NCBI GenBank assembly: GCA_964403335.1 | Contig: CAYOFI010000007.1 | Location: 8,920 to 72,919 of the forward strand | Source of the DNA: CAZYAK01 sp964403335 | GTDB taxonomy: Bacteria > Patescibacteriota > Gracilibacteria > Peribacterales > Peribacteraceae | Direction: 5' to 3' | Length of the DNA stretch: 64,000 bases | In this document: positions 42,819 to 51,008 of the stretch, one piece after another | Layout: every line of letters begins with the position of its first letter | Numbering within the stretch: the first letter of the stretch is position 1 | The notes under the pieces: generated by a model | Seen by the model: only the letters and a program-made list of their open reading frames with translations | Databases searched by the model: none | What the model was told of the DNA's origin: nothing | Position numbers and translations under genes: made by a program

Positions 42819-43781
42819 TCACTGCAACCCCACCGCCGTCCGCACCTTCGCCATCGTCATCACTGCGATATTCCCGGCTTTGCGCGCGCCTTCGGCCATC
42901 ACCTCCATCACTTCATCCGGCTTTTTGGCGAGCTCTTCGCGACGCTTGCGCATGGGAGCGAACACATCCAGATACGTCTCCAATAATTTTTTCTTGGCCT
43001 CTCCATACGGCAATCCGTTCTTGTACTCCGTCGCCAATGCCTTCTGTTCCGCAGTCGTCAAAAAGAGCTTATGGATCTGATAGATCACGCATGAGTCCGG
43101 ATCCTTGGGATCACTCATACCCTTGGAATCCGTCACGATGCCCATGATGGCTTTCTTGATGGCTTTTTCCTCTCCGAATAACGGGATGGTATTGCCATAG
43201 CTTTTACTCATCTTCTGCCCATCCACACCCGGAACCACGGCCGTATCCTCGCGGATCAGCGGCTCGGGAACGGTGAAGGTCTCGCCGTATTGATTATTGA
43301 ACTTGATGGCAATGTCGCGCGTCATCTCCAAATGCTGCTTCTGATCTTTGCCGACGGGCACGAGATCCGCTTGGTAGAGCAAAATATCCGCGGCCATCAG
43401 CACGGGATAGGTGAAAAGTCCCACGGATGCCGGGATCCCCTTCTCCACTTTCTCTTTGTAGCTGACTGCACGTTCCAAAAGTCCCATGGGTGACACAGTC
43501 GAGAGGATCCACATCAATTCCGTGTGCTCGGAAATATCGGACTGGAAATACAGCACGGCTTTCTCCGGATCAAACCCGCAAGCCAGGTAATCCAAAATCA
43601 CGTCTTTGCGGAACTGCCGCAATTGCGAGGGGTCCTGCACCGTCGTGAGCGCATGCAGATCGGCGATGAAGAAAAAACTCTCCTCGGCCTTCCCCACGTA
43701 TTCCAAATTCGGCTTGATGGACCCGAAATAGTTCCCCAAATGCAGCTGGCCCGATGGCTGGATGCCGGACAGTACGCGCAT
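42819..43781 (-). CDS. trpS: tryptophan-tRNA ligase
   Basis: A 320-residue class I aminoacyl-tRNA synthetase. The HIGH-equivalent lies in SGIQPSGQLHLGNYFGS and the KMSKS loop is GQKMSKSYGNTI. TYPVLMAADILLYQADLVPVG and the adjacent KDQKQHLEMTRDIA are specific for TrpRS. Length matches bacterial TrpRS (about 330). It charges tRNA-Trp. The start is ATG 43781; the 20 in-frame codons upstream read LRQAQDD and come from a REP-like repeat, so they are not part of the protein. Confidence 0.96.
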   Translation of the reverse strand: MRVLSGIQPSGQLHLGNYFGSIKPNLEYVGKAEESFFFIADLHALTTVQDPSQLRQFRKDVILDYLACGFDPEKAVLYFQSDISEHTELMWILSTVSPMGLLERAVSYKEKVEKGIPASVGLFTYPVLMAADILLYQADLVPVGKDQKQHLEMTRDIAIKFNNQYGETFTVPEPLIREDTAVVPGVDGQKMSKSYGNTIPLFGEEKAIKKAIMGIVTDSKGMSDPKDPDSCVIYQIHKLFLTTAEQKALATEYKNGLPYGEAKKKLLETYLDVFAPMRKRREELAKKPDEVMEVMAEGARKAGNIAVMTMAKVRTAVGLQ

Positions 43782-43801
43782 GGGAGGAGTGTAGCACCAG
43801 C

Positions 43802-43883
43802 TGTCATCCTGAGCTTGTCGAAGGGTGACGCCATGGGGCAACTTCCACCCGCGTGTCGCGGTTCGACAAGCTCACCGTGACAC
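43802..43883. repeat. REP-like pair 3
   Basis: TGTCATCCTGAGCTTGTCGA..GGGTGACG (43802-43830) and GTGTCGCGGTTCGAC..CGTGACAC (43853-43883), the same paired family. It fills the gap between the pseudouridine synthase stop and the trpS start. Confidence 0.85.
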
Positions 43884-43890
43884 GCTCCGC

Positions 43891-44550
43891 CTACTTGGCT
43901 TTGCGTAGTTTTTCGAGCACCGCCTCAAACGTCGCAGGTAACGGATCTTCAATGGATATCTCCTCATCCGTCACCGGATGCGGGAAGCTGACGGCCAGCG
44001 CGTGCAGGAAGAACTTATGGAACCGGAACTTCTGGCCGAACTGATTGTTGAACTTCCCCTCGCCGTACTCTTTATCCAACGCCAACGGATGCCCGATCAT
44101 GGAAAAATGCCGGCGGATTTGGTGATGCTTGCCGGCTTCGATCTCCGCTTCCACGTAGCTCGCAAACGGAAACCGTTCAAGCACGCGGTACTTGGTAATG
44201 GCTGGAACTTCATCGCCTTTGATGCGGCTGGGGAGCTTGAAACGGATCTCACTCACATTCCTCTTCATCACTCCCGCCACGATCGTGTGATAGGTCTTCA
44301 CCCACCCGCGGAATTTGCTCTTAGTGACCGTCGCAAGCACGTCGCTGTTTTTCGCAAAAATGACGATGCCGGAGGTCTCAAAGTCCAGGCGGTTGATGGG
44401 ATGAATGCCGGGATAATCCTTCCGCAAGAAATCAAACAACGACAGCTTCTGCGCCTTCCCGCTCCCCGCCACCGTCAATTCAAACGGCAACTTGTGCACG
44501 GCTAGCAGCCATTGATCCTCAAAGAGGATTCGACCGGGGTGGAGGGACAT
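43891..44550 (-). CDS. RluA-family pseudouridine synthase
   Basis: A 219-residue RNA pseudouridine synthase of the RluA/RsuA superfamily. The catalytic Asp lies in HPINRLDFETSGIVIFAK. The following KTYHTIVAGV, the KPLALDKEYG-like PLALDKEYGEG and GKHHQIRRHFSMIGHP are standard. There is no S4 domain, so it is a minimal form; the RNA target (rRNA or tRNA) cannot be told. Upstream of trpS on the same strand, separated by a REP-like pair. Confidence 0.9.
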   Translation of the reverse strand: MSLHPGRILFEDQWLLAVHKLPFELTVAGSGKAQKLSLFDFLRKDYPGIHPINRLDFETSGIVIFAKNSDVLATVTKSKFRGWVKTYHTIVAGVMKRNVSEIRFKLPSRIKGDEVPAITKYRVLERFPFASYVEAEIEAGKHHQIRRHFSMIGHPLALDKEYGEGKFNNQFGQKFRFHKFFLHALAVSFPHPVTDEEISIEDPLPATFEAVLEKLRKAK

Positions 44551-44577
44551 ACGGAGGATGGTACAGCAACTGCTCTT

Positions 44578-44901
44578 TTACTTCTTGATACCAAAATCGG
44601 TCTGGCGCGCTCTGTACTCATCCAGCTCATCCTCATCCTCCTCAAAATCATCTTCACTCGCGCCTGCCTGAAATACAGGGGCGGCGCGATCTTCCAAACT
44701 CGTCGGCCCCTCTCGATCAGCGGTAGAAACCGTCGGATACATAATAACGCATTCGTACTGTAATCGAAGAATAACCCCAATTTGGCCGATATTTGCGAAG
44801 AGGGCATCTCGCTCCGTGCCTTCTGGCATTCCATTGTGTTCAAGCACCAGCGCACAGTATTGATCTTCCAGTGTTTGCTGATCGGCGGTTCGTTGCTTCA
44901 T
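44578..44901 (-). CDS. hypothetical acidic protein
   Basis: A 107-residue protein that I do not recognise. The N-terminal half looks helical (TLEDQYCALVLEHNGMPEGT, ANIGQIGVILRLQYECV). The C-terminal half is disordered and acidic (ASEDDFEEDEDELDEYRA). I place the start at the ATG at 44901; an in-frame ATG at 44955 would add a basic stretch. It lies 27 bases before the pseudouridine synthase gene on the same strand. Confidence 0.6.
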   Translation of the reverse strand: MKQRTADQQTLEDQYCALVLEHNGMPEGTERDALFANIGQIGVILRLQYECVIMYPTVSTADREGPTSLEDRAAPVFQAGASEDDFEEDEDELDEYRARQTDFGIKK

Positions 44902-44980
44902 GGTGGGGCAGGGAAAAAGAGTGCGCAGGATAATGGCTGAATAACGCTTACGCAAGCCATTTTCCCCTGTTATCTCTCAC

Positions 44981-45250
44981 TCAAACCACTGCCACATGAT
45001 TCAGTAATCGCTCACGGACTACACGGACCGCATCTGCCAAAGGCACATCTGTCGATGCACAGAGTGCTTCAACGCGCTCCAGAGCTTCTACAACCGCCGT
45101 TCGCACCTGCGGGTGCATCTGTGCCAACACCTGCATGGCCTCAAGTTTTTGTGTACAAAATGGGGCAGCGCCCACGGGCTCTTCAGCCGTCAACTTGAGC
45201 TTCATCTCTGCTTCAAAGGCATTCACAAGAGTCTCAGGCGTATTATTCAT
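44981..45250 (-). CDS. hypothetical protein
   Basis: An 89-residue, largely helical protein with no recognised family (NNTPETLVNAFEAEMKLKLT, then VRTAVVEALERVEALCAST). There are two cysteines and no membrane helix. It is followed on the same strand by the acidic hypothetical gene and preceded by the DUF2156 gene. Confidence 0.55.
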   Translation of the reverse strand: MNNTPETLVNAFEAEMKLKLTAEEPVGAAPFCTQKLEAMQVLAQMHPQVRTAVVEALERVEALCASTDVPLADAVRVVRERLLNHVAVV

Positions 45251-45288
45251 ATTTGCACTGTAAGCCTTGCAAGAAACTTGTCAAACAA

Positions 45289-46209
45289 TCACACCGTCAT
45301 CTCCCCCGGCTCCACCGTCACCCCCTCGCAATGCACTTTCCAGGTGTATTTATTCTGCAGACGCACCGGGTTCCAGCTTTCTTTGGATTTCCGCAGGCCT
45401 TCGATGCCCAAATCCTGCTCGCGGTTCAGATACACGTACTTCTCCGGGACGGACTTGGCGAATTCGTGCGTCAAAAACGGATAGAGGCCCGTGTAGCCCG
45501 GGAGGGCTTTTTCAAAGTGCTCGATGAACGTGTCGTCATTCAGCGGTTCGCCGATGGCGAAGCCGACCATCTTCTCATCCACGAAGACCCCGATGCCGTG
45601 GAGCGGGAGCTTGTCGAAGTGCTGTACGGCTTTCGTCAGGGACGTACTCTCGTCTTTGGCAGTCGGATTCCCCTGCTGCGTCTCCAGCCACATTTCCTGG
45701 ATGCGGATGCAGTCATCGGCCATGGACACGTCGATCGGTTTCACGACAGGATTCTGCGCCTGCATGCGCTTCACGAAATTCCGTTTGCCGTCGTATTTTT
45801 TGCCTTCCAAAGCGCGCAGGTCGGAAAGCGAGTAGATGTAATCGCTGTTATTGCGGTCAAGCTCCCACGGACCGTCCGGCACTTTTTGCATGACGGACTC
45901 CGGCACGCGCACCCAGTGGTAATCGCAAATGCCTTCGAATTTCTGTTGCAGAATTTTTTCGGGGTGCGGGCCGGCGGGCGGCAACACCTGCAAACAACAA
46001 TCGCCGGACCGGAACGCCACGATCAAATGCCCCTCGTATTCGCACCACAGAAAGTGCCGCAGCTCGGCACGGACGAAGATATCCGCAAATGTGCATTCAC
46101 AGACTTCTTGGCGATACGTGGAAAAGTATTTGTCGAAGAGCGGACGGTCCTTGATCATCACCGGATGCATCTGCAAAAGGATTTCGTGGGTCTTCGTATG
46201 GTCGTGCAT
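45289..46209 (-). CDS. DUF2156 / LPG-synthase-C-like GNAT-fold protein
   Basis: A 306-residue protein matching the phosphatidylglycerol lysyltransferase C-terminal (DUF2156) family: IKDRPLFDKYFSTYRQEVCE, YIYSLSDLRALEGKKYDGKR with NFVKR, and GFAIGEPLNDDTFIEHFEKA with a terminal YVYLNREQDLGIEGLRKSKE. The fold is a double GNAT related to aminoacyl-tRNA-dependent transferases; the stand-alone bacterial members are uncharacterised. No membrane domain is present, so it is not a full MprF. It may use an aminoacyl-tRNA donor, but that is inference. Confidence 0.85.
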   Translation of the reverse strand: MHDHTKTHEILLQMHPVMIKDRPLFDKYFSTYRQEVCECTFADIFVRAELRHFLWCEYEGHLIVAFRSGDCCLQVLPPAGPHPEKILQQKFEGICDYHWVRVPESVMQKVPDGPWELDRNNSDYIYSLSDLRALEGKKYDGKRNFVKRMQAQNPVVKPIDVSMADDCIRIQEMWLETQQGNPTAKDESTSLTKAVQHFDKLPLHGIGVFVDEKMVGFAIGEPLNDDTFIEHFEKALPGYTGLYPFLTHEFAKSVPEKYVYLNREQDLGIEGLRKSKESWNPVRLQNKYTWKVHCEGVTVEPGEMTV

Positions 46210-46253
46210 GAGGATGTGGCGAAAAAAGCCGCGGCAGTATAGCGCCTTTGCCG

Positions 46254-46559
46254 TTACTGCGCCTGCCCGGGATCCGTTTCTTCCTCGGATCCGTCCGTCA
46301 GCCCGTCGCGCGCCTGCTCAATCACCTGCTGGAGCGGGGTCGTCTGCGTCGCAGGGACGTTCTCCACCGATTCCGCGGCCACTTGGGATTCGATGTCTTG
46401 CACCACCGAGGCATACACTCCATGCCCGACGTATGCGATCCCCGCCACCACAAGCACACCGATAGCGAGGGCGATACCCATATCTATCTGTCGGCGATGT
46501 AAGGCGGTACGACTCACGGTTACTATAGACGACGGGTGAGGGGAAAGTGTTACAGCCAT
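46254..46559 (-). CDS. small single-span membrane protein
   Basis: A protein of about 101 residues. One hydrophobic segment (MGIALAIGVLVVAGIAYVG) is followed by an extracytoplasmic-looking acidic tail (ESQVAAESVENVP ... DGSEEETDPGQAQ). The start is uncertain: ATG 46559 overlaps the stop of the upstream GIY-YIG gene (ATGGCTGTAA), suggesting coupling, while ATG 46481 sits directly before the hydrophobic segment. No family recognised. Confidence 0.55.
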   Translation of the reverse strand: MAVTLSPHPSSIVTVSRTALHRRQIDMGIALAIGVLVVAGIAYVGHGVYASVVQDIESQVAAESVENVPATQTTPLQQVIEQARDGLTDGSEEETDPGQAQ

Positions 46560-46804
46560 TCTCCGCGAATCAGTTTTTCTTTCTTCGTTCTTGTCCACCC
46601 CTTGATCTGTATTTCACGAATACGAGCAGAAGACTGATCGGAAAATGGTAGTGAAACATATAGCAATCTCAGCGCTCCTTGATCATGTGCAAACTTTGCC
46701 CCCTCATCACGATTATGTTCATTGATTCGTCTTCGCGGATCTGTCGTAATGCCTGTGTAGTACCTTCCAGTCGGGGCCTGGGCTATATAAACAAACCATG
46801 ACAT
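46550..46804 (-). CDS. GIY-YIG domain protein (UPF0213/YhbQ-like)
   Basis: An 84-residue stand-alone GIY-YIG nuclease-fold protein: FVYIAQAPTGRYYTGITTDP, RRRINEHN, then IREIQIKGWTRTKKEKLI. The two GIY/YIG half-motifs (VYI and YTGIT), the catalytic Arg and the late Glu-containing helix are visible. The family has nuclease-like features and mostly unknown roles. It overlaps the small membrane gene by 10 bases. Confidence 0.88.
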   Translation of the reverse strand: MSWFVYIAQAPTGRYYTGITTDPRRRINEHNRDEGAKFAHDQGALRLLYVSLPFSDQSSARIREIQIKGWTRTKKEKLIRGEWL

Positions 46805-46845
46805 AGCGAATAATCATACCCGATGGATGTATATTGTTTTGTTGG

Positions 46846-46973
46846 GCTCTTCGACTCCGCTGCGGCTACGCTCCCTTCGAATTCCTCAGGGTAAACAGGG
46901 TCATTCGCCTCGCTCGAAAGAAGTCTCGTGGTTTACCATGAGCGAGCTCCTCGCGTAGCGAGTGCGAGTCGAA
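46846..46973. repeat. large intergenic palindrome L
   Basis: TTCGACTC near 46850 is complemented by GAGTCGAA near 46966, and GGGTAAAC by GTTTACC in the centre; CGCTGCGGCTACGCTC pairs imperfectly with CGCGTAGCGAGTGCG. The palindrome runs from just upstream of the GIY-YIG gene to the 3' end of the broken tRNA-Val. Confidence 0.65.
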
Positions 46974-47072
46974 TGGTGGGCAATACTGGATTCGAACCAG
47001 TGACCTTACGAATGTGAATCGTACGCTCTAAACCCGAAGGGTCCCCTTCGGGGCCAGCTGAGCGTATCACGC
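46974..47072 (-). pseudogene. degenerate tRNA-Val (CAC) with a 23-bp palindrome in the D-loop
   Basis: The 3' two-thirds is an intact tRNA-Val: TAGAGCG, anticodon loop TTCACAT (CAC), T-arm ACTGG-TTCGAAT-CCAGT, 3' acceptor ATTGCCC, A and CCA. The D-arm GCTCAGCTGG is interrupted after GG by a GC-rich palindrome (47033-47055) before TTTAGAGC. The 5' acceptor reads GCGTGAT, pairing with ATTGCCC at six of seven positions only with two wobbles and a C-C mismatch. Probably a pseudogene; a spliced or tolerated insertion cannot be excluded. Confidence 0.75.
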
Positions 47073-47320
47073 TGAAGTTCCGCAGTAATATTTTTCTTTT
47101 CTAGAAAACCAGGTGGATGCTTCAAATGCCACTCGCGCTTTCGAGCATCAGAAAAAGAATAATGATCCTCGATATACGCCAGCCTCAAGGGTCTGCGCTT
47201 CTCCGTTGATCTCACGTGGCCAGATTGATGTCTGGCGACGCGTTCCATAATCGGCAGATCGGTGCAGCCGATATACCACTTTTTATCTTTTTCGCTGAAA
47301 AGTATATATAGGGATGGCAT
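47006..47320 (-). CDS. GIY-YIG endonuclease-like protein lodged between two tRNA-Val sequences
   Basis: A 104-residue protein with a GIY-YIG domain (about 1-70): SLYILFSEKDKKWYIGCTDL, ERVARHQSGHVRSTEKRRPL and DARKREWHLK. The ATG at 47320 follows the CCA of tRNA-Val (47322-47398) by one base. The 3' end reads 67 bases into the degenerate tRNA-Val, so its last roughly 22 residues (LSWPRRGPFGFRAYDSHS) are antisense-free translation of tRNA sequence and its stop is in the anticodon stem. URI-type proteins like this are common in Patescibacteria; some GIY-YIG proteins are homing nucleases. Confidence 0.8.
   Translation of the reverse strand: MPSLYILFSEKDKKWYIGCTDLPIMERVARHQSGHVRSTEKRRPLRLAYIEDHYSFSDARKREWHLKHPPGFLEKKNITAELQRDTLSWPRRGPFGFRAYDSHS
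47033..47055. repeat. 23-bp GC palindrome, copy 1
   Basis: CCCGAAGGG-TCC-CCTTCGGGG followed by CC; identical over 23 bases to 54958-54980. It is inserted in the D-loop of the degenerate tRNA-Val. Confidence 0.85.
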
Positions 47321-47321
47321 A

Positions 47322-47398
47322 TGGTGGACGATCTCGGATTCGAACCGAGGACCTTTCGAATGTGAATCGAACGCTCTAACCAGCTGAGCTAATCGTCC
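47322..47398 (-). tRNA. tRNA-Val (anticodon CAC)
   Basis: Acceptor GGACGAT pairs with ATCGTCC, then discriminator A and encoded CCA. The D-arm is GCTC-AGCTGGTTA-GAGC. The anticodon stem TTCGA/TCGAA encloses TTCACAT (CAC, decoding GTG). The T-arm CTCGG-TTCGAAT-CCGAG is fully paired. 77 bases including CCA. Confidence 0.97.
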
Positions 47399-47488
47399 AA
47401 ATAACAAACCCGACCCGGGCGCACAATTTTGGCCGATCCTGGACCAAATTGCAATGCATTGCCCGGTCGATACTCGTACACTGCCCGC

Positions 47489-48328
47489 GTGAAAGTCCTC
47501 ATTATCAACGCCGATGATTTAGGCATCAATAGCGCCCGCAGCCATGGAATTTTCCAGGCTTTTGAACAAGGCGCCGTCCGGTCGGCGACCCTTATCACCA
47601 ACGGCAGCCATGCCGCCACAGCCGCCAAATGGGCGCGGGAAAAGGGACTCGCGACCGGATTGCACCTGAATCTGACCGACGGTTTCCCCATGAGCACCCC
47701 GGAAGACGTACGGACACTGCTGCGGCCCAACGGGGAGTTCTACGACCGCGACGAAATCGAGCGGCAATTGCGGGAAAACATGGTCGACCCCGTGCACATC
47801 GAGCGCGAAATCCGCTCCCAAGTGGAATGGTTTTACGATCATCACGGCCAACCCACGCACGTGGACGGTCATCATCACATCCACATCCATCCGGCCATCA
47901 TTCCCCTCCTGATCCCAATCCTCGACCGCTACGGCATCGCATTCGTACGCATCCCGTCCGAGCCTTTGCCCCCGCATGGCTTTGAGATTTCCCCCGAGCA
48001 TCTGCGCCACACGCAGGCCATCGTCGACCGCGCCGAATCCGCACGCATTCTCTTCTCCGCCAACGGCATCCGGTCGACGGACATCTTCCGGGGCCTTGCA
48101 CTTGCGGGTCACGCATCCAAGCGCAACCTCCGTCATGTGTTCTCCCGCCTTCCCCTCGAAGGTTCTCTCGAAATCATGGTGCATCCGGGAAGCCCCGCCG
48201 CGGAAGGCACGGAGTTCGATTTGGATCCGCAACGGCAAACGGAACTGAACATGCTCACAGACCCCGAGGCCATGGAGATGGCGGCGAAGTATGGGTTTAC
48301 GCTGGGGTCGTATGCTGACCTTTTTTAG
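47489..48328 (+). CDS. ChbG/YdjC-like carbohydrate deacetylase
   Basis: A 279-residue YdjC/ChbG-family deacetylase. The start VKVLIINADDLGINSARSHG gives the metal-binding DD motif, GLHLNLTDGFP the second His, and HVDGHHHIHIHPAI the third site. The family includes diacetylchitobiose deacetylase (ChbG) and HpnK. The GTG at 47489 is favoured because homology begins with this codon; a longer frame to 47429 has no support. The substrate is probably an N-acetylated sugar or lipid-linked sugar. Confidence 0.9.
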   Translation: MKVLIINADDLGINSARSHGIFQAFEQGAVRSATLITNGSHAATAAKWAREKGLATGLHLNLTDGFPMSTPEDVRTLLRPNGEFYDRDEIERQLRENMVDPVHIEREIRSQVEWFYDHHGQPTHVDGHHHIHIHPAIIPLLIPILDRYGIAFVRIPSEPLPPHGFEISPEHLRHTQAIVDRAESARILFSANGIRSTDIFRGLALAGHASKRNLRHVFSRLPLEGSLEIMVHPGSPAAEGTEFDLDPQRQTELNMLTDPEAMEMAAKYGFTLGSYADLF

Positions 48329-48424
48329 GAAATCGAGGACTTCGAAGAAATCGAGGAAATCAAAGAGCAGAAATTATCCTCGATTTCTTCGATTTCGTTG
48401 ATTTCCTCGATTTCCTCAATCTCA
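48328..48424. repeat. short-tandem-repeat palindrome G (GAAATCGAGGA type)
   Basis: The left arm is GGAAATCGAGGACTTCGAAG/AAATCGAGGAAATC words and the right arm TCCTCGATTTCTTCGATT words. It lies between convergent genes: it begins at the YdjC stop, and the dcd stop (48422-48424) is in the right arm. Confidence 0.9.
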
Positions 48425-49024
48425 CATAAACTCCGGATCCGCCGTCAGCCTGCTCTCCTCCGGCAAGTACTGGCCCTGATACTTGCTGTGGGGCTTCTTG
48501 TTGTAGGGCATGTCGGCCGGACTGCTCATTTGCTCGAAGGCGATCTGGCAGATGCGCATGCCCGGGTACAACGCGATCGGCATGCGGTTCAAGTTGCTGA
48601 TTTCGAGGGTGATTGTTCCCGAAAATCCCGGATCCACGAAACCTGCGGTGGAATGGACGATGATTCCCAAGCGACCGAGGCTGGAGCGGCCTTCCACGCG
48701 CACGACCAAGTCATCCGGCACGGTGATGACTTCCTGCGTCACCCCCAGCACGAACTCCCCCGGCTGCACCATGTACGGATCGCCGTCGGCGATTTTGATC
48801 ATGCGCATGTTGCCGGTGAGCGTCTCCGGGCGGCGCGGGTCGATGACCGCGAATTTGCTGTGTTCGTACAATTTGAAAGTGTCCCCCAAGTGCAGGTCCA
48901 TGCTGGAGGCATGAATATGCTGCATCAAATCGGGCGCGCGCGCTTTGCCCAAACCTTCCGGGTAATCGATTTTCACGCGGCCCATGGCCAAGGCGTTTTT
49001 AATGTCGCGATCGGATAAAATCAT
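48422..49024 (-). CDS. dcd: dCTP deaminase
   Basis: A 200-residue trimeric nucleotide deaminase (dUTPase superfamily) converting dCTP to dUTP for dTMP synthesis. MILSDRDIKNALA opens the protein, ASSMDLHLGDTF follows, and the catalytic Glu and substrate loop are in VEGRSSLGRLGIIVHSTAGF and VDPGFSGTITLEISN. The YQGQ motif near the C-terminus closes the active site. The family can be mono- (dcd) or bifunctional (deaminase/dUTPase); I cannot separate these. Confidence 0.95.
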   Translation of the reverse strand: MILSDRDIKNALAMGRVKIDYPEGLGKARAPDLMQHIHASSMDLHLGDTFKLYEHSKFAVIDPRRPETLTGNMRMIKIADGDPYMVQPGEFVLGVTQEVITVPDDLVVRVEGRSSLGRLGIIVHSTAGFVDPGFSGTITLEISNLNRMPIALYPGMRICQIAFEQMSSPADMPYNKKPHSKYQGQYLPEESRLTADPEFM

Positions 49025-49107
49025 ACGCAGAGCCTACCACACTCTGTGTAAAACCAAGGGCAAAACTGTTGAAGGAAGCGGTCTTTGTGCGTCATACTGG
49101 TGCACCT

Positions 49108-50976
49108 ATGGCAGCAGGAGAATCCTCTACACTTTTGGGCCAGAACACCCGCACGTCCGGCAGCGAGCGACAAAAAACCTCATCCAAGAGTGAAAATTTC
49201 TCCAACCCCGACAAAGGGGAACAAAAAAGAGATACTCAGCATAAACGGGAGTGCGAGGAAGTCCGCAAAAGATTACTGAAGACGCTTTCCACGGCACACT
49301 CAGCATCATTGATCGACAACGAAGAGTATGGATTCCGCGTCACAGAAGCGATCAAAGGATACGAAAAGGCAACGAATTATGACGTACTGGAAAAAAATGG
49401 CGACCGTTCAGGGGAAGCAAAAGTGGAAGCCATTCGCGAATTGGAAACGTACGCGAACATGTTTGCAAAAGATGTGCATACATTCGCGAATCAGCTACGC
49501 AACGCGATCTCCTCAGGCAAAAGAGAAGGGGCCCTGACCAAAGACAATATCGACCATATACGGCAAAAACTTTCGGGAAGGCGCGGCGACTGGCAAGCCG
49601 TCAAAGCATTCTTCGGTGCAAGCAGCAGTGAAACGCTTACAGCATGGCAAAAAAATTGGTCCGCCATCGCACAAAAAAGTCTTATCGTGAAACAACTGGA
49701 GGCCAAGCTGCAATTCGGCGCACCTCCTGCTCTCAAAAAACTCCGCGCCGAAGAGAAAAAGGCGAGCGTGCTGGAACGTCTGAAGCTTTTACATGATGCG
49801 GAAGTTGAATTGAGGCGGGAACTCGGGCTGGAGACGGAAGGGAAACAGATATTGCAGAAAGTCGCTGCAAAGAACTCGGCGATCATGAATGATCGAAAGA
49901 TCCAACGTTTCCTCAAGGAGAAATTTTACAAATACAAAGGAGAGGCGCGCGTGCAATACGTTCGTACAACCCTGCCGTCACATACACAAAAATGGCTGCA
50001 AGAAAGCGATCATTTCCGTACGGCATCGGAAAAAGCCCGTAAGCGCGGCGCGTCTGTCGTGTCTGAAGAAGAATATTTTTCCATGAGCTACCCGCAGCGC
50101 CGGACCGCGTTCACGCAATTGCAATCGGACAACCGCAAAGCGGAAACGCAGAACAATCATCCCCTTCTCTCGCAGGCGCAAAAAATGATCGATGAGGACG
50201 CGTGGGACAAGGCGGAGGCGCTGATTCGGCGCGCGGAGTTCGGGACGCTGAATGAAAAAGATCAGCGCCGGATTTTTGATCTGCGCCAACAGATCAACAT
50301 GGAGCGTGACACATCTACGACGCTCAAAAAAGGCGGGGGCAAAGAAGCGAAGAAATCCCCCATGGAGGATGTGATGGAAAAACGCAAAGATCTGCGCAAT
50401 GCGCTCGCAGGCCAGCCGGAGAGCATCCGCCTGTACTACAAGTGGGCATTGGAAGAAGGCGGCCCGCTCAAATGGATGCGCATGCGGCGGTTACGGGTGT
50501 GGCACTACAACGTGGCATGGGCGAACCGTCATGGTTTTATGAACAATGAGGAAGAATTCCTGAAACTTAAAAAGGATTCCGAAAAGGACACGGCGAAGAT
50601 CAATGAGCAAGGACACAGCGAACGAGGCGTCGAAAAATTAAAAGTCGGCCAGGCCGCGGACGGCGTGGAGGGCAGCAACCGCAAATTCGAAGGCGGGCGA
50701 AGCCGGGGCGCCACGTGGCATGTGTTCGGCAAAAGCTCCATGGAAGAGATGCGCAAATGCGTCGACTACGAATTGGATAACGAGCGTAAAACTTACTGGG
50801 GTCTGTCGGCGCCCGAAGGCGTGACGCTCAAGCAAACGCTGGAAAGCTTCGAGCTGCTCAATCCCAAAATCAAAGCCCTGCAAAACGCGGAGCAAGCGGC
50901 GGGCACACTCGTGTCACAAGAAGCGATGTACCTGGGAGAAGGCGCCGCTGCACATACTGCCACCGCAAAGGCTTGA
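49108..50976 (+). CDS. large charged hypothetical protein
   Basis: A 622-residue protein that I do not recognise. It is very rich in Lys, Glu, Arg and Gln with long predicted helices (SVLERLKLLHDAEVELRREL), no signal peptide and no transmembrane span. A short tandem-helix region (SQAQKMIDEDAWDKAEALI) resembles TPR-like packing. A partly conserved-looking region near residues 430-500 reads LYYKWALEEGGPLKWMRMRR. The start is ATG 49108; an in-frame TTG exists at 49069. It is divergent from dcd. Codon use matches the neighbourhood, so it is not a recent foreign gene. Confidence 0.6.
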   Translation: MAAGESSTLLGQNTRTSGSERQKTSSKSENFSNPDKGEQKRDTQHKRECEEVRKRLLKTLSTAHSASLIDNEEYGFRVTEAIKGYEKATNYDVLEKNGDRSGEAKVEAIRELETYANMFAKDVHTFANQLRNAISSGKREGALTKDNIDHIRQKLSGRRGDWQAVKAFFGASSSETLTAWQKNWSAIAQKSLIVKQLEAKLQFGAPPALKKLRAEEKKASVLERLKLLHDAEVELRRELGLETEGKQILQKVAAKNSAIMNDRKIQRFLKEKFYKYKGEARVQYVRTTLPSHTQKWLQESDHFRTASEKARKRGASVVSEEEYFSMSYPQRRTAFTQLQSDNRKAETQNNHPLLSQAQKMIDEDAWDKAEALIRRAEFGTLNEKDQRRIFDLRQQINMERDTSTTLKKGGGKEAKKSPMEDVMEKRKDLRNALAGQPESIRLYYKWALEEGGPLKWMRMRRLRVWHYNVAWANRHGFMNNEEEFLKLKKDSEKDTAKINEQGHSERGVEKLKVGQAADGVEGSNRKFEGGRSRGATWHVFGKSSMEEMRKCVDYELDNERKTYWGLSAPEGVTLKQTLESFELLNPKIKALQNAEQAAGTLVSQEAMYLGEGAAAHTATAKA

Positions 50977-51008
50977 TCCGTTAGCCAAAAATCCAGTATC
51001 CTCACCTC

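Noticed and set aside
43782..43841. A 20-residue N-terminal extension of TrpS
   Set aside because: It is translation of a REP-like repeat (LRQAQDD), a common artefact.
47321..47407. Upstream start for the second GIY-YIG gene
   Set aside because: The extra 29 codons are the translated tRNA-Val gene.
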